A stretch of DNA of 64,000 nucleotides from Paenibacillus illinoisensis NBRC 15959 (GTDB lineage: Bacteria; Bacillota; Bacilli; Paenibacillales; Paenibacillaceae), in NCBI RefSeq assembly GCF_004000925.1, contig NZ_BIME01000009.1, positions 62,001-126,000 on the forward strand, written 5' to 3'. A program made the translations under genes and the position numbers. Positions 1 to 9,312 of the stretch are shown one piece after another; the first letter of the stretch is position 1, and each line of letters begins with the position of its first letter. The notes beneath the pieces are model-generated. The model searched no databases. It was not told the origin of the DNA and saw nothing but the letters and a program-made list of their open reading frames with translations.

Positions 1-1
1 T

Positions 2-673
2 GGAGGAAGAGAGGCTCTTGAATTTTTGAGAAGTGATGTGCCTGATGTGCTAATTACAGATATTCGCATGCGGGAAATGGATGGATTGACTCTGATATCC
101 AAAGCAAGGGAAATGTATCCCGAACTGCTGATGATCATCATTAGCGGCTATGGCGAGTTTGAGTATGCACGCAGAGCAATGGAGTATGGTGTACAGAACT
201 ACCTGCTGAAGCCGGTGGAACTCCAAGAGTGGGTGACCGCCATTCAGAAAATTCAGCTGCTGCTGGACCGAAGATACGGCGTTTCGTCAAGCCAAACACT
301 GGATACAACGGGGGAACCCGAGTGCAGCAGTGGAGATACGCGAAAGATCATTCGGGATGTAAAGGAATATATCAGGCTTCACCCTGATGGAGATCTGCGC
401 CTGCAGACCATAGCGGCACTTGTCCATCTGAACCCGACCTATCTAAGCCAGCTCTTCAAAAATGAAACGGGGACAACCTATTCGGAATACATCGCTGAGG
501 CGCGCATGGAGCGGGCCAAATGGCTATTGGTTAACACCCAACTGAAAATCTATGATGTAGCGAGGTTGTCCGGTCATCAGAGTCCCAAACACTTCATGCT
601 GGTATTCAAACAGCAGGTGGGTTGGACGGCAGGGGAATATCGGAACCGATTCGGTACGGATGAGCAGCTGTAG
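2..673 (+). CDS. AraC-type response regulator (5' truncated by window edge)
   Basis: Transcriptional response regulator of the YesN type. The frame is open to the first bases of the window, so the true start lies upstream. The visible part begins inside the receiver domain: LITDIRM carries the likely phospho-accepting Asp, SGYGEFEYA the switch Thr/Ser region, and YLLKPV the conserved Lys. A short linker is followed by a C-terminal AraC double helix-turn-helix (about the last 100 residues; IAALVHLNPTYLSQLFK is the first HTH). Family members act with YesM-type histidine kinases and control neighbouring sugar ABC importers. The sugar-binding protein gene starts 128 bp downstream on the same strand, so it is the likely target. 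The kinase gene would be expected just left of the window. Confidence 0.93.
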   Translation, partial: GGREALEFLRSDVPDVLITDIRMREMDGLTLISKAREMYPELLMIIISGYGEFEYARRAMEYGVQNYLLKPVELQEWVTAIQKIQLLLDRRYGVSSSQTLDTTGEPECSSGDTRKIIRDVKEYIRLHPDGDLRLQTIAALVHLNPTYLSQLFKNETGTTYSEYIAEARMERAKWLLVNTQLKIYDVARLSGHQSPKHFMLVFKQQVGWTAGEYRNRFGTDEQL

Positions 674-801
674 CAGGTGACCTTCATCTAAGTCCTTGAA
701 AAACCGTACCATTTCTATAGCTGGCGTGATTTATGAACCATTGATTCCTTCGCTATACTTTGGTTGCACGTGAACATCACTAAGCGACGAGGGGGATTTC
801 C

Positions 802-2094
802 ATGAAAAAAGCAGGACTGATGTTTATGCTCGTATTCATCATTGTTGCATTAATTGGCTGTGCAGGCTCCAATTCCAGCAGTGATCCTGAAAATGCATCC
901 GCAGGAGATGAAGAGATTGAACTGAAGTTCATGATGTGGGGAAATCAGGCGCACATGGACGTGTATAACAAGTTGATTGATAGCTTCACACAGGAAAATC
1001 CGGGCATCAAGGTGACAATGGAATCCGTACCCTTTGCGGAATATCAGCAAAAAATCTCTGTACTTGCAGCTGGCGGCTCGCTACCGGATATCGCCTGGGT
1101 CTCCGAGCGGATGATTCCACAATTCAAATCCAATCACATTCTCGCAGACGTATCCGAATTCAAGGATGATGCAGAGTTCAAATTGGATGATTATATTCCA
1201 AGTACGCTGGATCTGTTTCGGGATGGTGATCAACTGCTTGGCTTGCCGTTCTCAACCCCTCCAGTCGTCATGTTCTACAACAAATCGCTATTCGACAAGG
1301 CTGGACTTACAGACCCTAACACGCTCGCCGCTCACGGGCAATGGACGTGGGAACGATTTGAAGAGACAGCCAAAACGATTGCCAGCAAGGATGCGACAAA
1401 CCGAATCTACGGTGCCAACTTTTTTCGCGATTGGAAGACGTGGGCTGTTCTTTCCTCCTATTCCTGGTCTAATGGCAGCGGGCCATTCGATGAGGGCATG
1501 ACACAGTTCACCTGGAATGATCCTTATGGTGTGCAAACCTTGGAATTGCTTGAACGGATGATGTTTACCGATGAGTCCCACCCGAAGGCGGGTGAGCAGG
1601 TGAGCTTCGATGCCGGGAATGTGGGGATGTTCTTCGACAACTACAGCTATGTGTCCAAAGCAAGAGAGATTATGGACTTCGAATGGAGTATTGCCCCGAT
1701 GCCTTCAGGATCTCAGGGCAGTGTGCCCATGCTGGGTCAGGCTGGATATGCCATGTTTAATGACAGCAAACATCCCGAAGTAGCAAAGAAACTGCTGAAG
1801 TTTTTTGCTAGTGAGCAGGGAATTCAGGCCACGGCAACTTATTTTGTCCCTCCGCGGACCTCTGTACTGAATTCGGATGTTTTCATTAATCAGCCGAATA
1901 ATCCTAGCAAGGAACATATTGTTCAGGCAGTGATTGATGAAATGCCTAAAGCACGCTTGATACCGGGCCATATTCGCTGGCAGGATATCGACAATGCAGT
2001 GCTGCAGGGCTTCGATCGTTTATTCGCCCGCTCAGCCACACCTCAGGATAATCTGAAGCAGATGCAGGAAGAGATTCAAGGCCTGCTGCAATAA
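802..2094 (+). CDS. Sugar ABC transporter substrate-binding lipoprotein
   Basis: Extracellular solute-binding protein of the carbohydrate (family 1) type, 430 residues, normal family length. The N-terminus is a lipoprotein signal: charged MKK, hydrophobic stretch and lipobox ALIGC near residue 20, so the mature protein is anchored to the outer membrane face. The mature part opens with ELKFMMWGNQAHMDVY and has the usual family features (FTQENPGIKV, LPDIAWVSE, PPVVMFYNKSLF). GAGGGGGATTTCC precedes the ATG. It is the first gene of a co-directional unit with two permeases and two enzymes. The sugar cannot be read from sequence. Confidence 0.93.
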   Translation: MKKAGLMFMLVFIIVALIGCAGSNSSSDPENASAGDEEIELKFMMWGNQAHMDVYNKLIDSFTQENPGIKVTMESVPFAEYQQKISVLAAGGSLPDIAWVSERMIPQFKSNHILADVSEFKDDAEFKLDDYIPSTLDLFRDGDQLLGLPFSTPPVVMFYNKSLFDKAGLTDPNTLAAHGQWTWERFEETAKTIASKDATNRIYGANFFRDWKTWAVLSSYSWSNGSGPFDEGMTQFTWNDPYGVQTLELLERMMFTDESHPKAGEQVSFDAGNVGMFFDNYSYVSKAREIMDFEWSIAPMPSGSQGSVPMLGQAGYAMFNDSKHPEVAKKLLKFFASEQGIQATATYFVPPRTSVLNSDVFINQPNNPSKEHIVQAVIDEMPKARLIPGHIRWQDIDNAVLQGFDRLFARSATPQDNLKQMQEEIQGLLQ

Positions 2095-2126
2095 TAAATA
2101 ACGGCATATCGACAGGAGGCAGGGGT

Positions 2127-2819
2127 ATGGGCAAATTGGAGGAAGCGCTGAATGGACAACACATGCTGCTTGTGGTCAGCCTGCCCGCTAATGATGCAGT
2201 ACTGGCCCGGGCAGCAATTGAAGAAGGGGCTGACGCGCTAAAAGTACATTACAATGTCGGACACCGCGCCAGTGGAAATCATTTTGGTCCGCTGGATGAA
2301 TACATTGAAAACTTCCGTGAAATCCGATCCCAATTTAACGGTCCGCTTGGAGTGGTCCCGTCGGGTACCCTTGATGGGACGCAACAGGAGGATGTGGCGA
2401 GGCTTTCCGGATTGGGTTTTGATTTCTATTCCATATATGCTCACCATTTACCATCCTTCATGCTGGGTGAGCTCGGTCTGGATAAAACATTTGCCATCAA
2501 TGAACACTACGACCCTTCCCTGGTTAAGGAGGCCAAACATTATGGTTTTACCGCGTTGGAGGCATCGATTGTCCCTGGAGAAGAGTATGGGACATCGCTA
2601 AGCTTCTCGGATGTCCTCAGGTATCGCCGGTTAGTTATGCAAGCAGAGCTTCCGGTGTTGGTCCCTTCCCAGAGGAGACTGGTGCAGGAAGATGTGCAAG
2701 TGCTGCACGATACCGGGGTTAAGGCGATTATGCTCGGAGCAGTCGTAACAGGTAAAACGGAGGAACAGCTGCGAAAAGCCGTAAACGGGTTTCGCAATGC
2801 CATGGACAAACTGAAGTAG
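2127..2819 (+). CDS. Uncharacterised barrel-like protein in sugar-uptake operon
   Basis: Soluble 230-residue protein with no signal peptide or membrane segment. The alternation of short hydrophobic strands and helices (LLVVSLP, ADALKVHYN, GPLGVVPSG, DFYSIYAHH, LEASIVPG, LPVLVPSQ, AIMLGAVV) looks like a TIM barrel, with a late Gly-rich turn where phosphate-binding barrels hold phosphate. I do not recognise the family with certainty. It starts 32 bp after the binding-protein gene behind AGGAGG and is followed at once by the permease genes. This context suggests an enzyme acting on the imported sugar or a phosphorylated derivative, for example an epimerase or aldolase. That role is inference only. 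Confidence 0.8.
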   Translation: MGKLEEALNGQHMLLVVSLPANDAVLARAAIEEGADALKVHYNVGHRASGNHFGPLDEYIENFREIRSQFNGPLGVVPSGTLDGTQQEDVARLSGLGFDFYSIYAHHLPSFMLGELGLDKTFAINEHYDPSLVKEAKHYGFTALEASIVPGEEYGTSLSFSDVLRYRRLVMQAELPVLVPSQRRLVQEDVQVLHDTGVKAIMLGAVVTGKTEEQLRKAVNGFRNAMDKLK

Positions 2820-2851
2820 AAGGAAGACGGGTGAGGAGAGGAGGGCCAGAG

Positions 2852-3766
2852 TTGACCCATTCACGCAAGCGTTCAGGAAGAGGACCGCTCGCAAGAGAGG
2901 CCCAGATTGCAGGATGGCTTTTCGTATCTCCAATGGTTCTTGGTTTTACTCTGCTGCTGCTCTTTCCAATGGGCCTCGCATTATACATGAGTTTGACCGA
3001 TTGGCCATTGCTTGGAGATCATCACTTTATTGGGCTGGATAACTACCGCGAGATCATGATAGACAAGATGTTCTGGACAGTACTGGGAAACACGGTATAT
3101 TTCACAGCCGGACTTGTTCCGCTGAATATTGTGCTGGCGCTGCTACTCGCTTTACTGTTATCCAAAAGTCTGCGTGGGATCGGAATATTCCGTACAGCCA
3201 TCTTCGTTCCGGTCATGACTTCACTTATTGTGTGGGCAATTGTATGGAAGCTTATGTATGCGACAGAGTCGGGATTGATTAATCAGCTTCTGTTGATGAT
3301 GGGCATCAAAGGACCAGCCTGGCTCTACAATCAGGATTTGGCGATGCCTGCGGTAATTGTCACCAGTGTGCTGAAAAATGTTGGCCTTAATATGGTACTA
3401 TTCATAGCCGCAATTCAGCAGGTACCGAGATCACTGTACGAAGCAGCCAAACTGGACGGTGCAGGCAGGCAGAAGACTTTTTTTCACGTGACGCTTCCCA
3501 TGATTACGCCTACTGTTTTTTTGACCGTGGTGATGACGGTCATCGGCTCGCTCAAAGTGTTCGGACAGATTTATGTCATGACACAGGGGGGGCCGAGCAA
3601 TAGCACCAAGGTGCTGGTCTACTATATATGGGAAAAAGCGTTCAAGCTGTTTCAGTTTGGCTATGCCTCCGCACTGGCATACGTGCTCTTTGCTATCGTA
3701 CTGATCCTGACGCTGCTGCAATGGCAGCTTCGAAAGAGGTGGGTATTCAATGAAGGCGATGCCTAA
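2852..3766 (+). CDS. Carbohydrate ABC transporter permease, MalF type
   Basis: Membrane subunit of a sugar importer with about six transmembrane segments; the first is AGWLFVSPMVLGFTLLLLF. The binding-protein-dependent permease (EAA) loop is EAAKLDGAGRQKTFFHVTLP, which contacts the ATPase. I prefer the TTG start at 2852 because GGAGG lies 7 bases before it; an in-frame GTG at 2831 with a weaker AAGGA would add seven residues. The 3' end overlaps the next permease gene by 17 bp. No ATPase is encoded here, so the importer probably borrows a shared MsmX-type ATPase, as many Bacillus and Paenibacillus sugar importers do. Confidence 0.92.
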   Translation: MTHSRKRSGRGPLAREAQIAGWLFVSPMVLGFTLLLLFPMGLALYMSLTDWPLLGDHHFIGLDNYREIMIDKMFWTVLGNTVYFTAGLVPLNIVLALLLALLLSKSLRGIGIFRTAIFVPVMTSLIVWAIVWKLMYATESGLINQLLLMMGIKGPAWLYNQDLAMPAVIVTSVLKNVGLNMVLFIAAIQQVPRSLYEAAKLDGAGRQKTFFHVTLPMITPTVFLTVVMTVIGSLKVFGQIYVMTQGGPSNSTKVLVYYIWEKAFKLFQFGYASALAYVLFAIVLILTLLQWQLRKRWVFNEGDA

Positions 3767-4604
3767 ACCGTCTGTTCGTACAGCAGGGGGTGCAATCGGT
3801 ACGTATTTGTTGCTGACCCTGATTTCGCTGATTATGATTGTACCGTTTATCTGGATGATATCCACGTCTTTCAAGGAGCCCCAGAGCATATTCACGTATC
3901 CACCGCAGTGGATACCGGAAACGTTCCGATTTCAGAATTATGTCGATGTTTTTCGATTGATTCCGTTTCATCGGTTCTATTTGAATAGTGTGTATATTGC
4001 TGTTGTGGTCGTGCTGGGTACGGTGTTCTTTGCATCCCTTGCCGGATATGCATTTGCAAAAATACCATTCAAGGGCCGCAATGTGGTATTTCTCACCCTC
4101 CTGAGTGCCATGATGATTCCCCACGAGGTGACGGCAATTCCGATGTTCCTGTTCATGCGGCAGCTGGGCTGGATTGATACACATCTCCCGCTGATTTTGC
4201 TTCCGATCTTTGGGGCAGGCGGTGTATTCGGCATCTTTGTCATGCGGCAGTTCTTCATCACGGTCCCTACCGAGCTGGAGGAAGCGGCGATGATTGATGG
4301 CTGCAACAGGTTCCGGATATATGCGCGGATTATGCTGCCCATTGCCAAACCCGGCATGGCGACGCTGACGATCTTCACCTTTGTGACCATCTGGAATGAG
4401 TTTTTTGATCCGCTGATTTTCATTAACTCGCGCGAGCTAATGACATTGCCGCTAGGGCTGTCCCTGTTCACGGATGAAGTGGGTACGGCCTGGCAATATC
4501 TGATGAGCGCCACAGTCATGGCAACCGTACCACTGCTGATTGTCTTTTTCATGGCTCAACGGCGATTCATTGAGGGTGTTGCGATGACAGGACTGAAAGA
4601 ATAG
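3750..4604 (+). CDS. Carbohydrate ABC transporter permease, MalG type
   Basis: Second membrane subunit of the sugar importer, 284 residues with about six transmembrane helices. It opens with the usual cytosolic tail and first helix (GTYLLLTLISLIMIVPFIWM), followed by TSFK and the large extracellular loop. The EAA loop is EEAAMIDGCNRFRIYARIMLP. The ATG lies inside the end of the upstream permease gene (17-bp overlap), with AGAGGTG before it, so the two subunits are translationally coupled. The C-terminal QRRFIEGVAMTGLKE is a common ending for this family. The FAD oxidoreductase gene starts 30 bp downstream. Confidence 0.93.
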   Translation: MKAMPKPSVRTAGGAIGTYLLLTLISLIMIVPFIWMISTSFKEPQSIFTYPPQWIPETFRFQNYVDVFRLIPFHRFYLNSVYIAVVVVLGTVFFASLAGYAFAKIPFKGRNVVFLTLLSAMMIPHEVTAIPMFLFMRQLGWIDTHLPLILLPIFGAGGVFGIFVMRQFFITVPTELEEAAMIDGCNRFRIYARIMLPIAKPGMATLTIFTFVTIWNEFFDPLIFINSRELMTLPLGLSLFTDEVGTAWQYLMSATVMATVPLLIVFFMAQRRFIEGVAMTGLKE

Positions 4605-4634
4605 TCGGCTAATCAATGAAAGGAGGAGTGAAAA

Positions 4635-5990
4635 ATGAGTGAACGGATGAGCATGAAGACAGAACAAGCCGATGTTGTTATTGTAGGGGGTGGCCCTGCG
4701 GGCATAGCGGCGGCCATTGCTGCCGGACGACAGGGCGTTCGTACTGTGCTGGTTGAGCGATATGGGTTCGTTGGCGGCATGTCGACTGCCGCTATGGTTT
4801 ATCCTTGGATGACTTTTCACACGGAGAGCGGTGAACAGGTGATCAGGGGCATTGCTCAGGAGATCGTTGACCGACTGAAAGCGCGAGGGGGCTCTCCAGG
4901 GCATCTCCGGGATACAGTTGGTTTCGTGCATACCGTTACACCATACCATCCGGCCATTTATCAAGTGATAGCGGCCGATATGCTGCAGGAGGCAGGTGTT
5001 CGGCTGCTGTTGCACAGCTTCGTGGATGAAGTGATTGTTCAGGATAATCGAGTAGAGGCGGTTCGATTGACAAACAAGTCGGGCCGATTGGAGCTTAAGG
5101 CCAAGATTTTTGTCGATACCAGTGGGGATGCGGATGCAGCTTATCTTGCCGGTGCTGCTGTCGCGAAGGGACGGGATGAAGATCATCAGTCCCAGCCCAT
5201 GACCATGAAATTTCGGATGCGCGGCGTAAACCTTGAGCGAGTTAAGCAGTATATTCTGGAGCATCCGGAAGATTTCTATGCCAAGACACCTTTCGCAGAG
5301 CTGGATCGTATTCCGCTCACCGGAGTGAGTGGTTTTTATTCGCAATGGCAGAAGTCGGGCATTCCGATTAACCGCGATCAGGTGTTGTTTTTTACCGGGC
5401 CGGCCGAAGATGAAGTACTGATTAACTGTACCCGGGTCCAGGGACTGGATGCTACCAATGCAGAGGATCTCACCACTGCTGAGCAGGAAGGCAGAAAGCA
5501 GGTACTCATGATTGCCGAATTTTTGCAGCGCGATGTGCCTGGTTTCGAGCGGGCTTCAATATCCGCAGTTGCTCCCCAGATTGGCATACGTGAATCCAGA
5601 CGGATTATTGGACATTATTCTTTGACGAGGGAAGACGTAATTACGGGGCGAAAGTTTGACGATGTCATTGCCCGAAGTGGTTATCCCATTGATATACATG
5701 ATCCTTCAGGTCAAGGCGTAGTGGCGGCATTTATTGAAGGAGATGGGGCATACGACATTCCATATCGCTGCCTGATCTCCAGCAATATCCGAAACCTGCT
5801 GGCAGCAGGACGCTGCATCTCCACCACACATGAGGCCCATGCTACAACCAGGTTGACTCCCAGCTGCATGGCTACGGGGGAGGCTGCCGGAACATCCGCT
5901 GCATTGGCAGTGCAGCTGCAGCTTGATCCGCTGTCACTCCCGGTTGCGTTGCTGCAGAAAGAATTACGGCAAAATGGAGTGGCGATATGA
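4635..5990 (+). CDS. FAD-dependent oxidoreductase
   Basis: Flavoprotein of the FAD_oxidored family, 451 residues. A dinucleotide-binding motif sits near residues 16-30 (VVIVGGGPAGIAAAIAA), followed by the acidic strand end VERYGFVGG that binds the FAD ribose and by GGMSTAAMVYPW. The late motif LLAAGRCISTTHEAHATTR matches the second FAD-contacting region, and MATGEAAGTSAALA closes the fold. The reaction is unknown. As the last gene of a sugar importer unit, it may oxidise a sugar or sugar acid. AAAGGAGGAGTG precedes the start. A symmetrical terminator follows at 6017-6056. Confidence 0.88.
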   Translation: MSERMSMKTEQADVVIVGGGPAGIAAAIAAGRQGVRTVLVERYGFVGGMSTAAMVYPWMTFHTESGEQVIRGIAQEIVDRLKARGGSPGHLRDTVGFVHTVTPYHPAIYQVIAADMLQEAGVRLLLHSFVDEVIVQDNRVEAVRLTNKSGRLELKAKIFVDTSGDADAAYLAGAAVAKGRDEDHQSQPMTMKFRMRGVNLERVKQYILEHPEDFYAKTPFAELDRIPLTGVSGFYSQWQKSGIPINRDQVLFFTGPAEDEVLINCTRVQGLDATNAEDLTTAEQEGRKQVLMIAEFLQRDVPGFERASISAVAPQIGIRESRRIIGHYSLTREDVITGRKFDDVIARSGYPIDIHDPSGQGVVAAFIEGDGAYDIPYRCLISSNIRNLLAAGRCISTTHEAHATTRLTPSCMATGEAAGTSAALAVQLQLDPLSLPVALLQKELRQNGVAI

Positions 5991-6016
5991 AATCGGAATC
6001 AATACGCAAATAATAA

Positions 6017-6056
6017 AGAGTCCAGTTAGACACAGATATGTGTTTAGCTGGACTCT
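6017..6056. terminator. Bidirectional terminator between convergent genes
   Basis: Nine perfect base pairs (AGAGTCCAG with CTGGACTCT) extended by an inner GACACA/TGTGTT stem. It lies between the ends of the plus-strand oxidoreductase gene and the minus-strand glnP. The T-rich side is better on the minus strand (TTATTATTT). Confidence 0.7.
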
Positions 6057-6095
6057 TATGTGCATACACAATGCCTCTCGATAGATCTAACCGAA

Positions 6096-6746
6096 TCAAT
6101 TCATTCTTGCCTCAAGGCGCCGGGCCACGATGGAAAGGGCGTAGTTGATGACAAAATACAATACCGCTGCGAGCAGAAGCGCCGGGATAACGTAATCGAA
6201 GCTCTGACCACCCAGAATCTGCACGTTGTGCATGAGCTCCGGCAAGGAGATGATAATGGCCAAGGACGTATCCTTTAGCAGGGAGATGAACTGACTGACC
6301 ATCGGCGGCGACATGCGGCGCAGTGCCTGAGGCATAATGATGCTGCCCAGGGTCTGCATATAGCTGAGACCGGAGGAACGGGCGGCTTCCACCTGTCCGC
6401 GCTCAACCGATTTGAGACCGCTACGAACGATTTCGGCGATCATGGCGCCTTCAAACAGGCTAAGCCCAACGACGGTGGACCAGAAGACGGACATCTTAAT
6501 CCCCAGCTGGGGCAGGACAATATGAATGAAGAAGATGATCAGCAGCAGCGGCAGGTTTCGAATCGTATCCACAATAACGGCGATAATCTGTGACAGGACC
6601 GGAATACGGGTATACCGGATGGTACCCAGCACGGTGCCGAGAACAAAGCTGAAGACGATTGACAGTCCTGCAACCTGCAGGGTAATCAAGAATCCATGCA
6701 GCAGGAAACGAAGGTTGGGCCAGGCATAAGCCCCGCTAAAGTCCAT
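6096..6746 (-). CDS. glnP: Glutamine ABC transporter permease GlnP
   Basis: Polar amino-acid permease of the HisM/GlnP family, 216 residues with about five transmembrane helices. The N-terminal motif FLLHGFLITLQVAGLSIVFSF is typical. The cytosolic ATPase-contact loop is RGQVEAARSSGLSYMQTLGSIIMPQAL. It is the last gene of a four-gene minus-strand unit whose order (Q-H-M-P) is exactly that of B. subtilis glnQHMP. AAGGAGG precedes the ATG. It probably pairs with the next permease as a heterodimer. Confidence 0.88.
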   Translation of the reverse strand: MDFSGAYAWPNLRFLLHGFLITLQVAGLSIVFSFVLGTVLGTIRYTRIPVLSQIIAVIVDTIRNLPLLLIIFFIHIVLPQLGIKMSVFWSTVVGLSLFEGAMIAEIVRSGLKSVERGQVEAARSSGLSYMQTLGSIIMPQALRRMSPPMVSQFISLLKDTSLAIIISLPELMHNVQILGGQSFDYVIPALLLAAVLYFVINYALSIVARRLEARMN

Positions 6747-6802
6747 TGTACATCGACCTCCTTCTGTGAGTGGAGCTTAGGCTGAGTAGTGGTATGGCTA
6801 AA

Positions 6803-7525
6803 TCACATGGTAACCTGACCGGCCGGCTTGTTTTTCTTCGGCTTGCCCTTGAGGCCTCGTGCTTCGGCGTCGCTCTGTCCAAACCTGCGCTCCATATAAT
6901 GAACCAGAAAACTGAGCGGCAGCGTTAGTACGAGGTAGAAGAGTGCAACAATGGTATACACGCTCAGCGGCTGGAACGTATCCGAATTGACCAGATCGGC
7001 AAAATACATTAGGTCCATGCCGGCAACAACTGCAAGAATGGAGGAGTTTTTGACCAGGTTGATAAATTGATTGCCGATGGATGGAAGCACGATCTTGATT
7101 GCCTGCGGCAAAATGATCAGGTTCATGGCCTGTACGTAGGACAAACCTGAAGATCTAGCGGCCTCCAGCTGTCCCCGGGGGACGGTCTGAATGCCTGCCC
7201 GGATGGCTTCTGCAATAAAAGCTGCTGTGTAGATGGTAAGACCTAGCGTACCGGAGACAAACCCGTCCAGTGAAATGCCAAGGGAGGGCAGTCCAAGGTA
7301 AAAGAAGAACACGACCAGCAGAAGCGGAATATTTCGAATGAATTCCACAAAAGCCGTACCGATCCAATTGAGTGGCTTGATGGGGGATATCCGGAAGATT
7401 GCCATGATTGCTCCAAGGATAAAACTGCCGATCAAAGCCATGATGCTTACTTGAATCGTATTGAGGAATCCCTCCAGGAAACGATCGGAATGCTTGAACA
7501 ATACATCAAAATCCAATTTGCCCAT
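6803..7525 (-). CDS. glnM: Glutamine ABC transporter permease GlnM
   Basis: Second amino-acid permease, 240 residues. It has the same architecture as GlnP (GFLNTIQVSIMALIGSF in the first helix) and a nearly identical ATPase loop, RGQLEAARSSGLSYVQAMNLIILPQAI, showing that the two subunits are paralogues. The extra C-terminal tail (GLKGKPKKNKPAGQ) is basic and probably cytosolic. The spacing to glnP is 56 bp. GGAGG lies about ten bases before the ATG. Confidence 0.88.
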   Translation of the reverse strand: MGKLDFDVLFKHSDRFLEGFLNTIQVSIMALIGSFILGAIMAIFRISPIKPLNWIGTAFVEFIRNIPLLLVVFFFYLGLPSLGISLDGFVSGTLGLTIYTAAFIAEAIRAGIQTVPRGQLEAARSSGLSYVQAMNLIILPQAIKIVLPSIGNQFINLVKNSSILAVVAGMDLMYFADLVNSDTFQPLSVYTIVALFYLVLTLPLSFLVHYMERRFGQSDAEARGLKGKPKKNKPAGQVTM

Positions 7526-7629
7526 GTAGGCGAAGCCTCCGTTCTCCAGATGTGAAGCGGCGACTCATGCTGTACGGGTGATTTAGTCCCTACAGATGAA
7601 AACCGCCGCTCGTTCATCGTTAATCGAGG

Positions 7630-8472
7630 TTACTCGGGCTTGCTGCCCAGCCATTTTTCATGTAACGTATCGTATTCACCACTGTCTTTCATGCTCTTGA
7701 GCAGGCTGTTTACTTCTTCTACAAAAGCAGAGTCGCCTTTGCGGATGGCCATTCCATATGGCTCACTTGTGAAGTTGCCACCAACCAGCTTGTAGTTGTT
7801 GTCCGTTTGCTGCATGCCGATGAGGATGATATTGTCCGTCGTCAGTGCCTCACCTTTGCCCGCTTTGAGCGCAGTGAAGGCATCCTGATAGTTGTCGAAT
7901 TCCAGTACTTCAGCATCCGGAGCTTTTTCACGAATATTCTGCGCAGAGGTTGAACCTTTAACTGCGAGCACCTTCACGCCTCCAAGGCTCTCCAGTCCAG
8001 TGATGGCACTATCATTTTTTACAAGAAGGGACTGCCCTGCCTCGAAGTAAACGTCACTGAAATCCACCTGCTCCTTCCGCTCGTCCGTGATCGTCATAGT
8101 AGCGATGATGATATCGATGTCACCGTTCTGGAGCATGGGAATCCGGGTTTTGGATGTGACCTCTTTCAACTCAACCTTGGTTTCGTCTCCAAGGATCTGT
8201 TTGGCAAGTGCCTTGGCGATATCGATATCGAATCCTTCGACCTCACCGCTTGCCGGGTCCTTCAAGCCAAAGAGCTTCGTATCATATTTGACCCCGGCAA
8301 TCAGCTTGCCGCGCTCCTTAATCTGTTCAATGGTTCCTTTGGCTGCAGTATTCTCATCACCGCCACCACCACCGCTGCTGTTGGTAGCTTCCTCTCCCGT
8401 ACTACAGCCGGCCAATGCCAGCGAGAGAACCAAAACAAGGACGAACGACGGCCACTTCAGCAAATTCTTCAT
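7630..8472 (-). CDS. glnH: Glutamine/amino-acid-binding lipoprotein GlnH
   Basis: Periplasmic-binding-protein-like (SBP_bac_3) lipoprotein, 280 residues. The signal peptide ends in the lipobox LALAGC, then comes a Gly/Ser/Asn-rich linker. Core motifs are KLIAGVKYDTKLFGLKDP, EGFDIDIAKALAKQIL (acidic ligand-contact region), LQNGDIDIIIATMTIT (hinge and Arg/Thr-type ligand site) and LKAGKGEALTTDN. It captures the amino acid for GlnM/GlnP. Substrate assignment to glutamine rests on operon order; glutamate or another polar amino acid is possible. Confidence 0.87.
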   Translation of the reverse strand: MKNLLKWPSFVLVLVLSLALAGCSTGEEATNSSGGGGGDENTAAKGTIEQIKERGKLIAGVKYDTKLFGLKDPASGEVEGFDIDIAKALAKQILGDETKVELKEVTSKTRIPMLQNGDIDIIIATMTITDERKEQVDFSDVYFEAGQSLLVKNDSAITGLESLGGVKVLAVKGSTSAQNIREKAPDAEVLEFDNYQDAFTALKAGKGEALTTDNIILIGMQQTDNNYKLVGGNFTSEPYGMAIRKGDSAFVEEVNSLLKSMKDSGEYDTLHEKWLGSKPE

Positions 8473-8511
8473 GAGTAAAGACCCCTTTCAAAATGTAATA
8501 TTCTATAATTC

Positions 8512-9240
8512 TCAATGATGAATTAGACGACTTAGGAACTGCTGTGCCCGCTCTTCCCGCGGGTTATCGAAAAATTCTGTGGCAGAAGCCTCTTCCACGA
8601 TCCGGCCTTCGTCCATGAAGATGACACGGTCTGCCACTTCACGAGCAAAGCCCATTTCGTGGGTAACGACAACCATGGTCATGCCGTTATGTGCGAGAGA
8701 GCGCATGACATCCAGTACTTCCCCGATCATTTCAGGGTCGAGCGCAGAGGTGGGCTCGTCAAAGAGCATGATTTTGGGCTCCATGGCGAGTCCCCGCGCA
8801 ATAGCGACCCGCTGCTGCTGTCCACCCGACAACTGGGAGGGATAGCTGTCAGCCTTGTCGGCAATGCCAACACGGGTTAAATATTTCATTGCCGTAGCAG
8901 CTGCCTCAGCTTTGGGCTGTTTACGTACCTTTACTGGGGCAAGTGTAATGTTATCGATGACTTTTTTGTGAGGATAGAGATTGAAGTGTTGAAATACCAT
9001 GCCAATGTCGCGACGGAAGAGGTTGATGTCCACCTTTTTCTGATGTAAAGGGACACCGCTGACGACGAGTTCGCCTTCCGTAATGGTCTCCAGACGGTTG
9101 ATGCAGCGGAGCAGTGTACTTTTGCCGGAGCCGGAAGGGCCAATAATGACAACGACCTCTCCTTCTTCAATGTGGAGATGGATATCTTTGAGGACATGAA
9201 AATGACCAAAGTGCTTCTGCACACCCCTAAATTCAATCAA
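8512..9240 (-). CDS. glnQ: Glutamine ABC transporter ATPase GlnQ
   Basis: ATP-binding subunit of the amino-acid importer, 242 residues. Walker A is GPSGSGKST, the signature is LSGGQQQRVAIARGLA, Walker B is IMLFDEPTSALDPE and the switch His is in VVVTHEMGFA. It is the first gene of glnQHMP and starts with TTG, preceded by AAAGGATG. A sigma-A-like promoter lies about 75-100 bp upstream (9313-9341 on the minus strand). I see no riboswitch or T-box in its leader. Confidence 0.92.
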   Translation of the reverse strand: MIEFRGVQKHFGHFHVLKDIHLHIEEGEVVVIIGPSGSGKSTLLRCINRLETITEGELVVSGVPLHQKKVDINLFRRDIGMVFQHFNLYPHKKVIDNITLAPVKVRKQPKAEAAATAMKYLTRVGIADKADSYPSQLSGGQQQRVAIARGLAMEPKIMLFDEPTSALDPEMIGEVLDVMRSLAHNGMTMVVVTHEMGFAREVADRVIFMDEGRIVEEASATEFFDNPREERAQQFLSRLIHH

Positions 9241-9312
9241 GAGTAACCCATCCTTTCTGCAACGTTGGTTTGAAAAAGGAATAATAAGGAATAAATTGAA
9301 ACTAGTTATTTA

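Noticed and set aside
4452..5345. 297-codon open frame on the minus strand
   Set aside because: Antisense to the permease and FAD oxidoreductase genes; composition rich in His/Ser/Arg without any recognisable domain.
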